The notes under the pieces are model-generated. The model worked only from the letters and a program-made list of their open reading frames with translations. It was not told the DNA's origin and made no database searches. From contig OY998175.1 in NCBI GenBank assembly GCA_963921935.1, positions 261,427,709-261,491,708 of the forward strand: 64,000 bases of DNA, in the 5' to 3' direction. This document shows positions 31,213 through 39,414 of the stretch, in pieces. The position numbers were made by a program, and so were the translations under genes. The number at the start of each line of letters is the position of its first letter. Within the stretch, counting starts at the first letter, position 1. Source of the DNA: Galeruca laticollis (Eukaryota; Arthropoda; Insecta; Coleoptera; Chrysomelidae).

Positions 31213-32027
31213 ATGTTGGTGTTTGAGGGAGAAGGTCTTTTAAATTCTCTAATCAATAAATTACCAATTGAACTTCATTTACCCGCCTACAATTATTGTG
31301 GACGTAAGTGATCACGTGACTATAACTGTTAAATACTTATACTCTCTCTCCATTTACAGCAGGAACAAAGTTACAAAAACGTCTGGCACGTGGTGACGTT
31401 GGTATTAATCCTTTAGACAACGCTTGTAAACAGCACGATATTGCATATTCGCAAAACAAGTCTCTTGAAGAACGTCACAAAGCCGACAAAGTGTTGGAAG
31501 ATAAAGCTTGGGATCGAGTCAAAGCAAAAGACGCTACTCTGGGAGAAAAGAGTGCTGCATTACTTGTTACAGGCGGCATGAAGGTTAAACGAAAGTTGGG
31601 GATGGGATCAAACAAACGACGTTCCTTCCATCGAAATTTTGTTGCGAAAGTGGGGAAATCCATGAAAAAAGGATCATCTCTAAAACAGACTGCTATGTAC
31701 GCCCTAAGAGCAGCTAAAGCACTTATTCACGAATTTGGTGGATCGAAGCAAGTTAACGTACCTCGCGTAATACCTGTACCTAAATCTGGAGGTTTTCTTC
31801 CTCTTATACCTTTATTTGCTGGACTTTCAGCTCTTGGAGCATTATCGGGTGGAGCTGCAGGAGTTGCAAAGACTGTTATTGATGCTAATAATGCTCGAAA
31901 GAAATTGGAAGAAGACATACGTCATAATAAGGCTATGGAACATGTTGGAAATGGCCTATATCTGAAAAAGTATGCTGGAGGTCGAGGATTTGGATTGTAT
32001 TTGAAAAAGCCAAAAAACTCGCGATGA
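31213..32027 (+). CDS. PLA2-domain minor capsid protein, spliced (exons 31213-31303 and 31360-32027)
   Basis: Encodes about 252 residues in two exons. The 56-base intron (31304-31359) has a GTAAGT donor and TTTACAG acceptor after a pyrimidine tract, and splitting it keeps the frame. Exon 1 ends in the calcium-loop motif (YCG), exon 2 continues it and carries the catalytic His-Asp motif (ACKQHDIAYS). This is the parvovirus VP1-type phospholipase A2 fold found in arthropod Maverick proteins, where it is thought to help virions cross membranes. The rest has a basic region (KRKLGMGSNKRR) and a hydrophobic glycine-rich stretch (LIPLFAGLSALGALSGGAAG, about residues 175-195). The end overlaps the protease start by ATGA. 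Confidence 0.85.
31304..31359 (+). other. Spliceosomal intron in the PLA2-like gene (56 bp)
   Basis: Donor GTAAGT immediately after a first codon base C, acceptor TTTACAG preceded by a CT-rich tract (ACTCTCTCTCC). The length is typical of short insect introns. Reading straight through would separate the start codon from the domain, while removal joins the two halves of the calcium-binding loop. Confidence 0.8.
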
Positions 32028-32410
32028 AGCTACCGAATCGTCCACTGTACGACACCGATATTGCACATTATGCAAAATTATATAATATTAAACATTTTCG
32101 AGGCGTTTTCATGCGAGACACTCTACCTAAATCCGGTCCTCGACAACAAGAGTGTGCAGTGGTTAACTTGGACTCGTCCAAAAACAGTGGAACACATTGG
32201 GTAGCATATATAAAGAAAAATAATGTCATTGATTATTTCGATTCATTTGGTAATTTGAAGCCACCCAAAGAACTTGTAAAGTATCTGGGAGGAAGGAAAG
32301 TTGAAATTTTTTATAACAACAATCAGTTACAAAACTACAATCAGTTCAATTGTGGACATTTGTGTTTGAAATTTCTACTTCAACATCCTTGGAACAATGG
32401 AGAACATTAA
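32024..32410 (+). CDS. Adenain-like maturation protease
   Basis: A 128-residue cysteine protease of the adenovirus/ULP1 type. His in GTHWVAYI, the acid residue in VIDYFDSFG, and the Gln...Cys pair in LQNYNQFNCGHLC form the expected catalytic set. The enzyme would trim capsid precursors. The length is short but normal for Maverick proteases. Its ATG overlaps the stop codon of the PLA2-like gene (ATGA), and its own end overlaps the next gene by 14 bases. No separate promoter is visible, so it is probably translated from the upstream mRNA or by an alternative transcript. Confidence 0.9.
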   Translation: MKLPNRPLYDTDIAHYAKLYNIKHFRGVFMRDTLPKSGPRQQECAVVNLDSSKNSGTHWVAYIKKNNVIDYFDSFGNLKPPKELVKYLGGRKVEIFYNNNQLQNYNQFNCGHLCLKFLLQHPWNNGEH

Positions 32411-32684
32411 ATTATTAACGCAACACCAAAAACCTCTGAGAAGTTTTACTGCTGAAGAACTAAAAGACGTTCCCATTCGATACCTGATAGAATGTGTTAG
32501 TCCGTCTGAATTGCTAGATATATGGCATAAACTTCCTAATGATTACAAAACAAGTTATGAACTACAAATTCGTCTGCCGTGCTTCGTTCACTACAACCGC
32601 CCCGATTGGACGACGCATTGGGACGGTCCTGCAAGTTCTCAAGCATCTTGTTTTCTTTGTCAACGTGCATTAAGTAAACCTTGA
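32397..32684 (+). CDS. Small unknown Maverick protein, 95 residues
   Basis: The family was not recognised. Starts at an ATG within the protease 3' end. N-terminal half is helical (LRSFTAEELKDVPIRYLIE, then SELLDIWHKLPNDYKTSYEL); the C-terminal half has two aromatic/cysteine clusters (LPCFVHY, ASCFLCQ) with a WTTHW segment between them. The paired cysteines might bind metal, but spacing is unusual. Position between protease and capsid genes suggests a virion or assembly role. Confidence 0.7.
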   Translation: MENIKLLTQHQKPLRSFTAEELKDVPIRYLIECVSPSELLDIWHKLPNDYKTSYELQIRLPCFVHYNRPDWTTHWDGPASSQASCFLCQRALSKP

Positions 32685-32730
32685 AATGTATTTTGTGTGT
32701 CAAATAAATCTTGTAAAGTATTCTATGTAT

Positions 32731-32766
32731 TATTTAAACTGCCTTCATACGTCGACTTACATCAGT
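32731..32766 (+). promoter_or_regulatory. Core promoter of the minor capsid gene
   Basis: TATTTAAA at 32731 and TCAGT at 32762-32766, about 33 bases apart; the ATG is 4 bases after the initiator. This would give an almost leaderless transcript, as predicted for the central promoter. Confidence 0.5.
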
Positions 32767-32770
32767 CATC

Positions 32771-33493
32771 ATGTCGCAGTTGTTGAGAGTAAACAGTTCA
32801 AATCACGTATTTACCTTCCAACCGCCTACACCTATTGTACTCCATCCGGAGAAAGACTACGAATTAGCGCTGCGTTCATTCCACTCATACCATAGCATAC
32901 CAAACATTGAAGATTGCAAGTTTTACTACTATGATGACAACAACAAGCTACAAAGTTTCGATTTACCTACAGGATGTTACGAAATCGCCGATATTGAAAC
33001 GTATATACTCGAGAAGTTGAGTGGCAGCAATTCACTTAGACCGGGAACTATATTTGCACTAAAACCCAACAATAATACGTTACAGTGCATGATTTTCAGT
33101 AAATATAGAATTTCGTTTGAACAACCCAACAGTCTAGGAAAGATACTAGGATTTTCAACAGAGATACTCGAACCCAAACGATGGCACTCTTCAGATCTAC
33201 CCGTCAAAATTATAAAAGTATCTAGCATACGTTTCGAATGTAACATTACCACGGGAGCCTTCGACGCAGACAGACCTGCTCATACTATTTACGAATTTAT
33301 CATAAAAGTGGATCCTGGGTACGCCATTGACGAAACACCACATAATTTACTTTATTTACCTGTTATACCACAACGTGAAATAACCAACATTACAGTGTTG
33401 GCTGTGGACCAAGACGGTCATCCTATAAACTTTCGTGGTGAAAAGAGCACTTTGGTGTTGGAGCTTAGAGCGAGAAGCAACAGATGGGATTGA
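32771..33493 (+). CDS. Minor capsid (penton-like) protein
   Basis: 240 residues, rich in beta-strand patterns, without enzyme motifs. Features seen in the Maverick minor capsid family: ALRSFHSYHSIPNI near the N terminus, LPTGCYEIADIETYI, GKILGFST, IRFECNITTGAF, then PGYAIDETPHNLLYLPV and the end PINFRGEKSTLVLEL. These proteins form the pentameric vertices (single jelly roll) in the PRD1-adenovirus lineage. It directly precedes the major capsid gene, the usual order. Confidence 0.85.
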   Translation: MSQLLRVNSSNHVFTFQPPTPIVLHPEKDYELALRSFHSYHSIPNIEDCKFYYYDDNNKLQSFDLPTGCYEIADIETYILEKLSGSNSLRPGTIFALKPNNNTLQCMIFSKYRISFEQPNSLGKILGFSTEILEPKRWHSSDLPVKIIKVSSIRFECNITTGAFDADRPAHTIYEFIIKVDPGYAIDETPHNLLYLPVIPQREITNITVLAVDQDGHPINFRGEKSTLVLELRARSNRWD

Positions 33494-33503
33494 TAATTAA
33501 TCA

Positions 33504-33540
33504 TATAAGACGTTCTGCTGCACATTCAACGCCATTAGTT
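33504..33540 (+). promoter_or_regulatory. Core promoter of the major capsid gene
   Basis: TATAAGA at 33504 and CATTAGTT at 33533-33540, about 30 bases apart. The leader of about 100 bases before the ATG at 33636 is longer than for other genes of the element; it contains TTTGCAG (about 33597-33603), so a leader intron is possible but no donor is clear. Confidence 0.5.
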
Positions 33541-33635
33541 ACGCGGCATTCTTCAAAGCAGCATCAGAAGCGGCTCACATTTGCTAATACATTGTATTTG
33601 CAGTCTTTGGGTTTTTTGTTGAAAAAACAACGACA

Positions 33636-34898
33636 ATGACGACCGAGTATGTAAAACGTTCTCGTATGAACGATATGCCTTCAATGTTTGATATCTATCG
33701 CAAGCCTAGTTTCGATGAATCGATTCGCAAAGCTGAGTACAGAACATATGCTCCGTTCATCAAATCGTTCAGTTGCAGCGACATTGTGGAATTCAGCATC
33801 AATCAAGTTGATTCGTTTTTTGCAATGAATGAAACTTTGTTGTGTATTAAAGGATCACTCACTGTGCATGGAGGGGGTGATGTGAAGCTGGCAAATAATG
33901 TTGGTGCTTTCCTTTTCGATTCGTGTACATATAGTGAAAGTGCAAGAGAGATGGAAACTGTTCGGGATCCTGGAATCGTTAGCGCTGTACGTGCCATGAC
34001 ATGCTACAATCAAGAAGATTCCAATCATATGGCTATAGCTGGGTGGAATTATCCCAAAGACCCCATCCTGAATACCAGCGACAAATCATTTAACCTTCAA
34101 ATTCCTCTAAAGCATATTTTCAACATTTTCAACGACTATCCTATGATTACGTGTGGACGACAAACAATACGTTTGGTTCGAGCTCGAAACGATAACGATT
34201 GTGTGCTTATCACAGAAAAAAACGTTTCTGGTACACTTTCCACTACAACCGTTAACATCAACATTACCAGCATCGAATTGAAAATCAGGCATATCTATCC
34301 TAATGATGATATTAAGTTGGAACTTATGAAGGCCATTCAAAAGGATCAGCCTATAGTTATTCCATTTAGAAAGTGGGAGATACACGAACTGCCTGCAATT
34401 ACCAGAAATGCTAGACGTGAAGTTTGGGCTGTTAAAACTACAACTTCAGTCGAACGACCTCGTTATGTTATTGTTTTCTTTCAAACCAACAAACGTGACA
34501 ACAGCACAGCCGACCCCACTTTATTCGACAACGCCGACATTCAAAGTATCAGACTATCGCTAAATGGGGAATATTATCCCAATGAAAGAATGCAGTTGGA
34601 TTTCACTAAAAATGATTACAATGAGGCCTATTTCAACTATACAGAATTTTATCCTAGCTATACGAATTCGGCACAGAAGCGCCCTCTGTTGGATTATCCC
34701 TCTTTCAAGAAGCGTGCATTGTTTGTTATCGATTGCTCGAAACAAGAAGAAAGTATGAAATCGTCCACAGTCGATGTAAAACTTGACATTGAAGCAAACA
34801 TTGGTTTTCCCGAAAACACCAAAGTATATTGTGTTATAATACACGACTGCGTAATGGAGTATTTCCCCCTCACAGAAATAGTCAAGACTCTAAATTGA
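33636..34898 (+). CDS. Major capsid protein (double jelly roll type)
   Basis: 420 residues resembling the F54H12.2-like family, the major capsid protein of Mavericks that trimerises into pseudo-hexagonal capsomers. Visible family stretches: MFDIYRKPSFDESI, FSINQVDSFFAMNETLLCI, LANNVGAFLFDSCTY, DKSFNLQIPLKHIF, RQTIRLVRARND, IELKIRHIYPNDDIKLEL, and near the end SFKKRALFVIDCSKQEES and TKVYCVIIHDCVMEYF. No stops or frameshifts; length normal for arthropod copies. It is the largest gene of the rightward block, indicating that the element can, in principle, form particles. Confidence 0.88.
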   Translation: MTTEYVKRSRMNDMPSMFDIYRKPSFDESIRKAEYRTYAPFIKSFSCSDIVEFSINQVDSFFAMNETLLCIKGSLTVHGGGDVKLANNVGAFLFDSCTYSESAREMETVRDPGIVSAVRAMTCYNQEDSNHMAIAGWNYPKDPILNTSDKSFNLQIPLKHIFNIFNDYPMITCGRQTIRLVRARNDNDCVLITEKNVSGTLSTTTVNINITSIELKIRHIYPNDDIKLELMKAIQKDQPIVIPFRKWEIHELPAITRNARREVWAVKTTTSVERPRYVIVFFQTNKRDNSTADPTLFDNADIQSIRLSLNGEYYPNERMQLDFTKNDYNEAYFNYTEFYPSYTNSAQKRPLLDYPSFKKRALFVIDCSKQEESMKSSTVDVKLDIEANIGFPENTKVYCVIIHDCVMEYFPLTEIVKTLN

Positions 34899-34932
34899 AG
34901 TGCAGTACGTCAGTATTCGAGCAGACGTCATC

Positions 34933-35424
34933 ATGAGAGTTGCACTCGTAGACATTCAAGGTTTCGTTATAGATGGATTCTTTGTTGTCAAAGAACTCAC
35001 CATTGAAGTTGGTTTTAAGCAAAGTCACTACATATTCCTACCATGCCAATCAATTTCTACGTTAAGCGACCAGGATAAGAAGACGGTGTCATACTTGGAG
35101 AAGAATGTGCATGGTATTCGATACTCTTCAGGTGACATTGAGTACTCCAAATTAAATGATATATTGGCAACTAAGCTATTGTATGCTGCCGATTTTATAT
35201 ACGTACGCGGACATCAGAAAGCAGAATTTCTACTAAAGAAATGTCACATTTTTGGTGTGTTTCCCCACATTATTGATGTTTGCAAGTTTGATGGAACACC
35301 ATGTGCTACAGGAAACTTTGAACGAGATCCAAATCCTTGTCACGCTACTGGTCTATACTCTTGTGCCCAAAGAAATGTAGAGCGTCTCCGGCATTGGTTT
35401 TTGAATACTGTATTACCATTGTAA
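34933..35424 (+). CDS. Unknown Maverick protein, 163 residues
   Basis: The family was not named. From the ATG at 34933 the start MRVALVDIQGFVIDGFFVVK followed by FLPC, then LATKLLYAADFIYVRGHQKAEFL and NPCHATGLYSCAQRNVERL, shows an N-terminal acidic strand and a later charged strand, like a decayed DEDDh exonuclease (RNase H-like) fold; the full metal-binding set is not evident. Similar small proteins accompany capsid genes in arthropod Mavericks. A TCAGT initiator at about 34910 favours the ATG at 34933 over the GTG at 34900. An AATAAA follows near 35433. Confidence 0.7.
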   Translation: MRVALVDIQGFVIDGFFVVKELTIEVGFKQSHYIFLPCQSISTLSDQDKKTVSYLEKNVHGIRYSSGDIEYSKLNDILATKLLYAADFIYVRGHQKAEFLLKKCHIFGVFPHIIDVCKFDGTPCATGNFERDPNPCHATGLYSCAQRNVERLRHWFLNTVLPL

Positions 35425-35529
35425 TGTCTAAATAATAAATTGTTTATGGAATGATTCGCATTTTTATTAAGACATCCTGTATATTCTCAACCAGTATATT
35501 ACATGAGAGTTTAACAAATACTAATATTA

Positions 35530-36000
35530 TAGAGACCTCGTCACGTTTAACGTCAAATGTCACGTGTCTAACGCCACGTCTAACGTCGCGTGTAACGTGT
35601 CAAACGTCACACGTCAAACGTCACGTGTTTAACGTCGTGTGTTGAACGTCATACGTCACGTAACGTCGCGTGTAACGTGTCAAACGTCATACGTCAAACG
35701 TCACGTGTTCAACGTCACGTGTTGAACGTCATACGTCACGTATCAAACGTCTCGTGTTTAGATGTGATGATGATCATCGAAACGTAGCTTTAGATTTTTC
35801 CCGTAATGTCAAACGTCGTGTGTCATGTTAAACGTCATACGTCACGTGTCTAACGGCACGTCTAACGTCGCGTGTAACGTGTCAAACGTCGTTTGTAACG
35901 TCAACCGTCACGTGTTTAACGTCGCGTGTTAGACGTCATACGTCACGTGTCACACGTTACTTGTCATACGTCACGTGTCAAACGTCAGACGTCTCGTATA
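35530..36000. repeat. Degenerate array of ACGTCA / CACGTGT units
   Basis: About 470 bases built of short units such as AACGTCACGTGT, AACGTCGCGTGT and AACGTGTCAAACGTC, with dozens of ACGTCA (CRE half site in reverse) and CACGTG (E-box palindrome) words. Interrupted once near 35761-35812. No coding capacity. The density of palindromic transcription-factor-like sites is far above the background. It lies after the last rightward gene. Confidence 0.85.
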
Positions 36001-36003
36001 AAA

Positions 36004-36044
36004 AAAAAACCACAATAATTGATAACGGGAAAGAAATAACGAAT
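36004..36044 (+). repeat. 41-bp direct repeat, copy 2
   Basis: A perfect match to 25255-25295 (upstream of MMP gene 1), here at the join between the ACGTCA array and the 240-bp minisatellite. Confidence 0.9.
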
Positions 36045-37345
36045 TTTATGACAAACACCCCGTATATCGAACGTAGTGGTTTATCTCTTCTTCACAATGG
36101 TGTTTATTCAACTTCGATCCGACCAATCAGAGAGATGCTAGTGCCCTTATGGCGTCTTTGTACATCATGTATACGATAATAGTCTAACAATCATGGGGTC
36201 GTTTATTCGACTTCAATCTGACCAATCAGAGATATGCTAGCGTCCTAATGGTAACGTTGCTTACGTCACACCATTTACATGATATCACAGAACAGATGGG
36301 GCATACGACGGAAGGTCCATTCGACATAAGACACATTTGTCATACGACACATACGGCGATGGTTAACGGCACCCTCTGGTCATTGTCGATCACTTCTTCA
36401 GATGACTCTTTTGATACTCCTTGTATATTTGCAAAACTTATCGCTTATCTCTTCATCTCTTCTTCTTTCCCATCAATCAACGACACCCTCTGGTCATTGT
36501 CTTCAGGTATGATTCTTGTAAACCCTCTGTGGTCATTGTCTTCATCACAATGATGTTTATTTGTCTCCAATCTGACCAATCAGAGATGCTTGTGCCCTTA
36601 TGGCATTGTTGACGTCTTGTATACCGATCATCATAGTAACATATTTATGACAACACCCTGTATATCGGTATATTATTGTAAAACTTATCGCTTATCTCTT
36701 CTTCTTTCCCATCAATTAACGACACCCTCTGTGGTCATTGTCTTCAGGTGTGATTCTTGTAAACCCTCTGTGGTCATTGACTTCATCATAATGGTGTTTA
36801 TTTGACCCCAAACTGACTAATCAGAGGTGCTTGTGCCCTTTTGGTATCGTAGACATCTTGTATACTGATCATCGTAGTAACATATTTATGACAACACCTC
36901 GTATATCGGTATATTATTGAAAAACTTATCGCTTATCTCTTCTTCTTTCCCATTGATCAACGGCACCCTCTGGTCATTGTCTTCAGGTATGATTCTTGTA
37001 AACCCTCTGGTCATTGACTTCATTACAATGGTGTTTATTCGACTCCAAACTGACTAATCAGAGATGTTTGTGTCCTTTTGGTATCGTAGACATCTTGTAT
37101 ACTGATCATCGTAGTAACATATTTATGACAACACATCGTATATCGGTATATTATTGTAAAACTTATCGCTTATCTCTTCTTCTTTACCATTGATCAACGA
37201 CACCCTCTGGTCACTGTCTTCAGGTATGATTCTTGTAAACCCTCTGGTCATTGACTTCATCATAATGGTGTTTATTTGACTCCAAACTGACTAATCAGAG
37301 ATGCTTGTGCCCTTATGGCGTCTTTGTACATCCCGTATACGATAA
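36045..37345. repeat. Minisatellite with about 240-bp units
   Basis: The block starting CTTATCGCTTATCTCTTC occurs at about 36437, 36684, 36925 and 37162 (spacings 247, 241 and 237), with partial copies at each edge. Units contain CCAATCAGA, CCCTCTGGTCATTGTCTTCA and GTATATCGGTATATTATTG. Copies are about 90 percent alike by eye. Short frames here are repeat shadows, not genes. Confidence 0.85.
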
Positions 37346-37882
37346 TAATCTAAAAACGATGCAGATAACGTCTAACAGTTGAATATTTGTTGTTGTTGTG
37401 ATACAATCTGAATTAAAAATAAATGTAATATTTCGATAAATTCTAAATTCGCTTTCACAATATACTCTGATATGATAATAACTTGGTGGTCTTGCTAGCA
37501 TACTAAAAGACTATTAACGCATGAGAATGTGTGATCGATGGTTCGAATCCTATCGTCGGTAGCGAAATATTTAATAAATTGTATGAAAACATTGTCAATA
37601 TGGAACTATCGTTGTCGTAATACCAAAAAATGTATTTATACCTTTTTTCAAGGATTCCATATCACTTTCGTGAAATTGTGATAAACTATTATTTTTGTAT
37701 GCGTTTGATATATCGCATTTCCTGTTGTTATGTTGATTTTTTCTAATTGTGGGTTGAGTCATATCAATTTTACAAAATTTCTGTGGTGAGTTGATTTTAT
37801 TTTCATATTTATCATTTCCTGTTGTGATTACAGAATTTCAGAAAAACAATTTAATTATTTGCAAAAGTTTATTTTAAAAATA
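37346..37882. other. Non-coding spacer between the minisatellite and MMP 2
   Basis: AT-rich with no gene seen. GATGGTTCGAATCCTATC (around 37538-37555) resembles a Pol III B box, but no cloverleaf forms. This is the 3' side of the minus-strand MMP gene. Confidence 0.4.
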
Positions 37883-39385
37883 TTATTGATAAAAAGAAAT
37901 TATTTTTGTTAATAAAGTCTTGAGATGATTTAAAAGGTCTCCATTAGGACATGGGATATCAAATAGGTTCCAATTGAAGGGTCCGGCTGCAACAAGTTTT
38001 TTGGTAAACTCATTATATTTGTAGTATGTGGTGTTTTTGAAAAAGTACATGTGTCCGTCAATGTACTGGAATGCTCCTGTAACATCTGCGGGTAGTCCAG
38101 GGAAAATATCTTTAATTTGTCCTCTATTTAAGACATTTTTTAAGTTCTTATCATATTCAATATAATTATTGTTATTGTAAAATACATACATTTTTCCGTG
38201 GTTGCTTTGAAACATTGTGTTTATTTGAGAATTTTTTGGTATAAGTAAATTACCTTGCTCAAGTATTCGCAAACCTGGGAAATCTGCTATATAGTATTTA
38301 CGAACATCTTTATTGACTGCTATTAAATTACCGGTAGAACTTTGAAAAATCTGAATTATGGAGCCCACTTCTTCGGGTAGATAATCATCGAGCATTTCTG
38401 GTTCTGAGGGAATAAGTTTCGAATTCAAATCCATTTTCCATAGAAAATCTTTATAAATAATATATAAGTGATAATTTTCAAATGTACCAGCCATCGCAGT
38501 AAACATATACTCCGGCGTTATGTCGCATAAATTTTTATTTGGTGGATGAGGTCTATGATGACCTGTAGTCGGTGGCGTAGGTTTGAAAGGATTATTTGCA
38601 TATTTATTGGTGGGTCCATAAAGAGCTTCAAGAGCCATTTTATCATCTTCATCCAATTTTGGGGTCGCGTTTCGTTGATACCATGGATACATTATTGCTT
38701 GTTTATTATCACTATGGGATATACCTAAGATATGTCCAATTTCATGAATTAATACCATGAGTAGACTAGTCCTATCATCTGAACTTGATCCATCTAAACT
38801 TAAATCCCACTTTTCATCAGCATCAATATGAAGTTCTATACAGCTGTTGCCATTTGGGAAATAACCATGTGCCAACACCTTTCCAGGACCATCAAATGCG
38901 CTGGGGCATTCATCTCTACCTTGGCAATCTGCACGAAAATAGTGTTTTCCATGTACAACAGTGATAGATATATCGGGAGCATAAGGTCTTGTTTTGTGTA
39001 TTAATTCAAATTTGAACTTTGAACTGTTACTCCACACTTCAAAAGCCTTTTCGATTACATCAAGATATGCTTGATTTGCCTGAGGGAAGAACCATTTCAA
39101 ATCAAATTTGATCCATTTTGATCTAACTCTAAAAGAATGATCATCGTCGGAAGCTGTTTCACTTACAGAACATCTTGGCCTATCCATAAGTTGTATTGTA
39201 TCTTTATCTAATTCTCCCGTTGCAGGAATATTATATTTTTCTTGAAAACTCAACAAATAATCCTCAAGTTTAGTCAAATCATTTTCATTTGCGTATCCGA
39301 AGCGTTGTAAATAATCCATAGCATACTGCTGGTCGACAACACAAAGTGCTGGACATAGCGCTGCAGCTAATATAATTATTAACAT
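37883..39385 (-). CDS. Matrix metalloproteinase with hemopexin domain (element-borne MMP 2)
   Basis: A 500-residue secreted zinc endopeptidase from the ATG at 39385 (an upstream GTG is less likely). A signal peptide (LIIILAAALCPALC) leads to a propeptide ending in the cysteine switch PRCSVSET. The catalytic domain has HEIGHILGISH, the Met-turn IMYPW and upstream CQGRDECPSAFDGPGKVLAH, the calcium/structural zinc region. A short Pro-rich linker (PFKPTPPTTGHHRPHPP) precedes a hemopexin-like domain from NLCD to the IPCP cysteine. No introns. It mirrors MMP 1 at the other end and shares its layout and the ends LKTLL-KII--YQ, yet the two differ at about half their positions. Expected to remodel extracellular matrix. 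Confidence 0.93.
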   Translation of the reverse strand: MLIIILAAALCPALCVVDQQYAMDYLQRFGYANENDLTKLEDYLLSFQEKYNIPATGELDKDTIQLMDRPRCSVSETASDDDHSFRVRSKWIKFDLKWFFPQANQAYLDVIEKAFEVWSNSSKFKFELIHKTRPYAPDISITVVHGKHYFRADCQGRDECPSAFDGPGKVLAHGYFPNGNSCIELHIDADEKWDLSLDGSSSDDRTSLLMVLIHEIGHILGISHSDNKQAIMYPWYQRNATPKLDEDDKMALEALYGPTNKYANNPFKPTPPTTGHHRPHPPNKNLCDITPEYMFTAMAGTFENYHLYIIYKDFLWKMDLNSKLIPSEPEMLDDYLPEEVGSIIQIFQSSTGNLIAVNKDVRKYYIADFPGLRILEQGNLLIPKNSQINTMFQSNHGKMYVFYNNNNYIEYDKNLKNVLNRGQIKDIFPGLPADVTGAFQYIDGHMYFFKNTTYYKYNEFTKKLVAAGPFNWNLFDIPCPNGDLLNHLKTLLTKIISFYQ

Positions 39386-39414
39386 GATCTTCACCCTTCT
39401 GTTATCCTCAAGAA

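Noticed and set aside
35530..36000. CRISPR-like array
   Set aside because: Units are short, degenerate and contiguous without spacers; a eukaryotic tandem array.
36248..36805. Several overlapping frames of 60-100 codons in the minisatellite
   Set aside because: They repeat the same translated unit and shift with repeat length; not genes.
37500..37570. tRNA gene suggested by GATGGTTCGAATCC
   Set aside because: The T stem has mismatches and no anticodon or acceptor stem can be built.
25377..39385. Reading the two MMP genes as host genes that merely flank a viral insertion
   Set aside because: Both lie inside the TIRs and the 6-bp duplications, are intronless, and use the same TATA/ATTAGT promoter form as the capsid gene.
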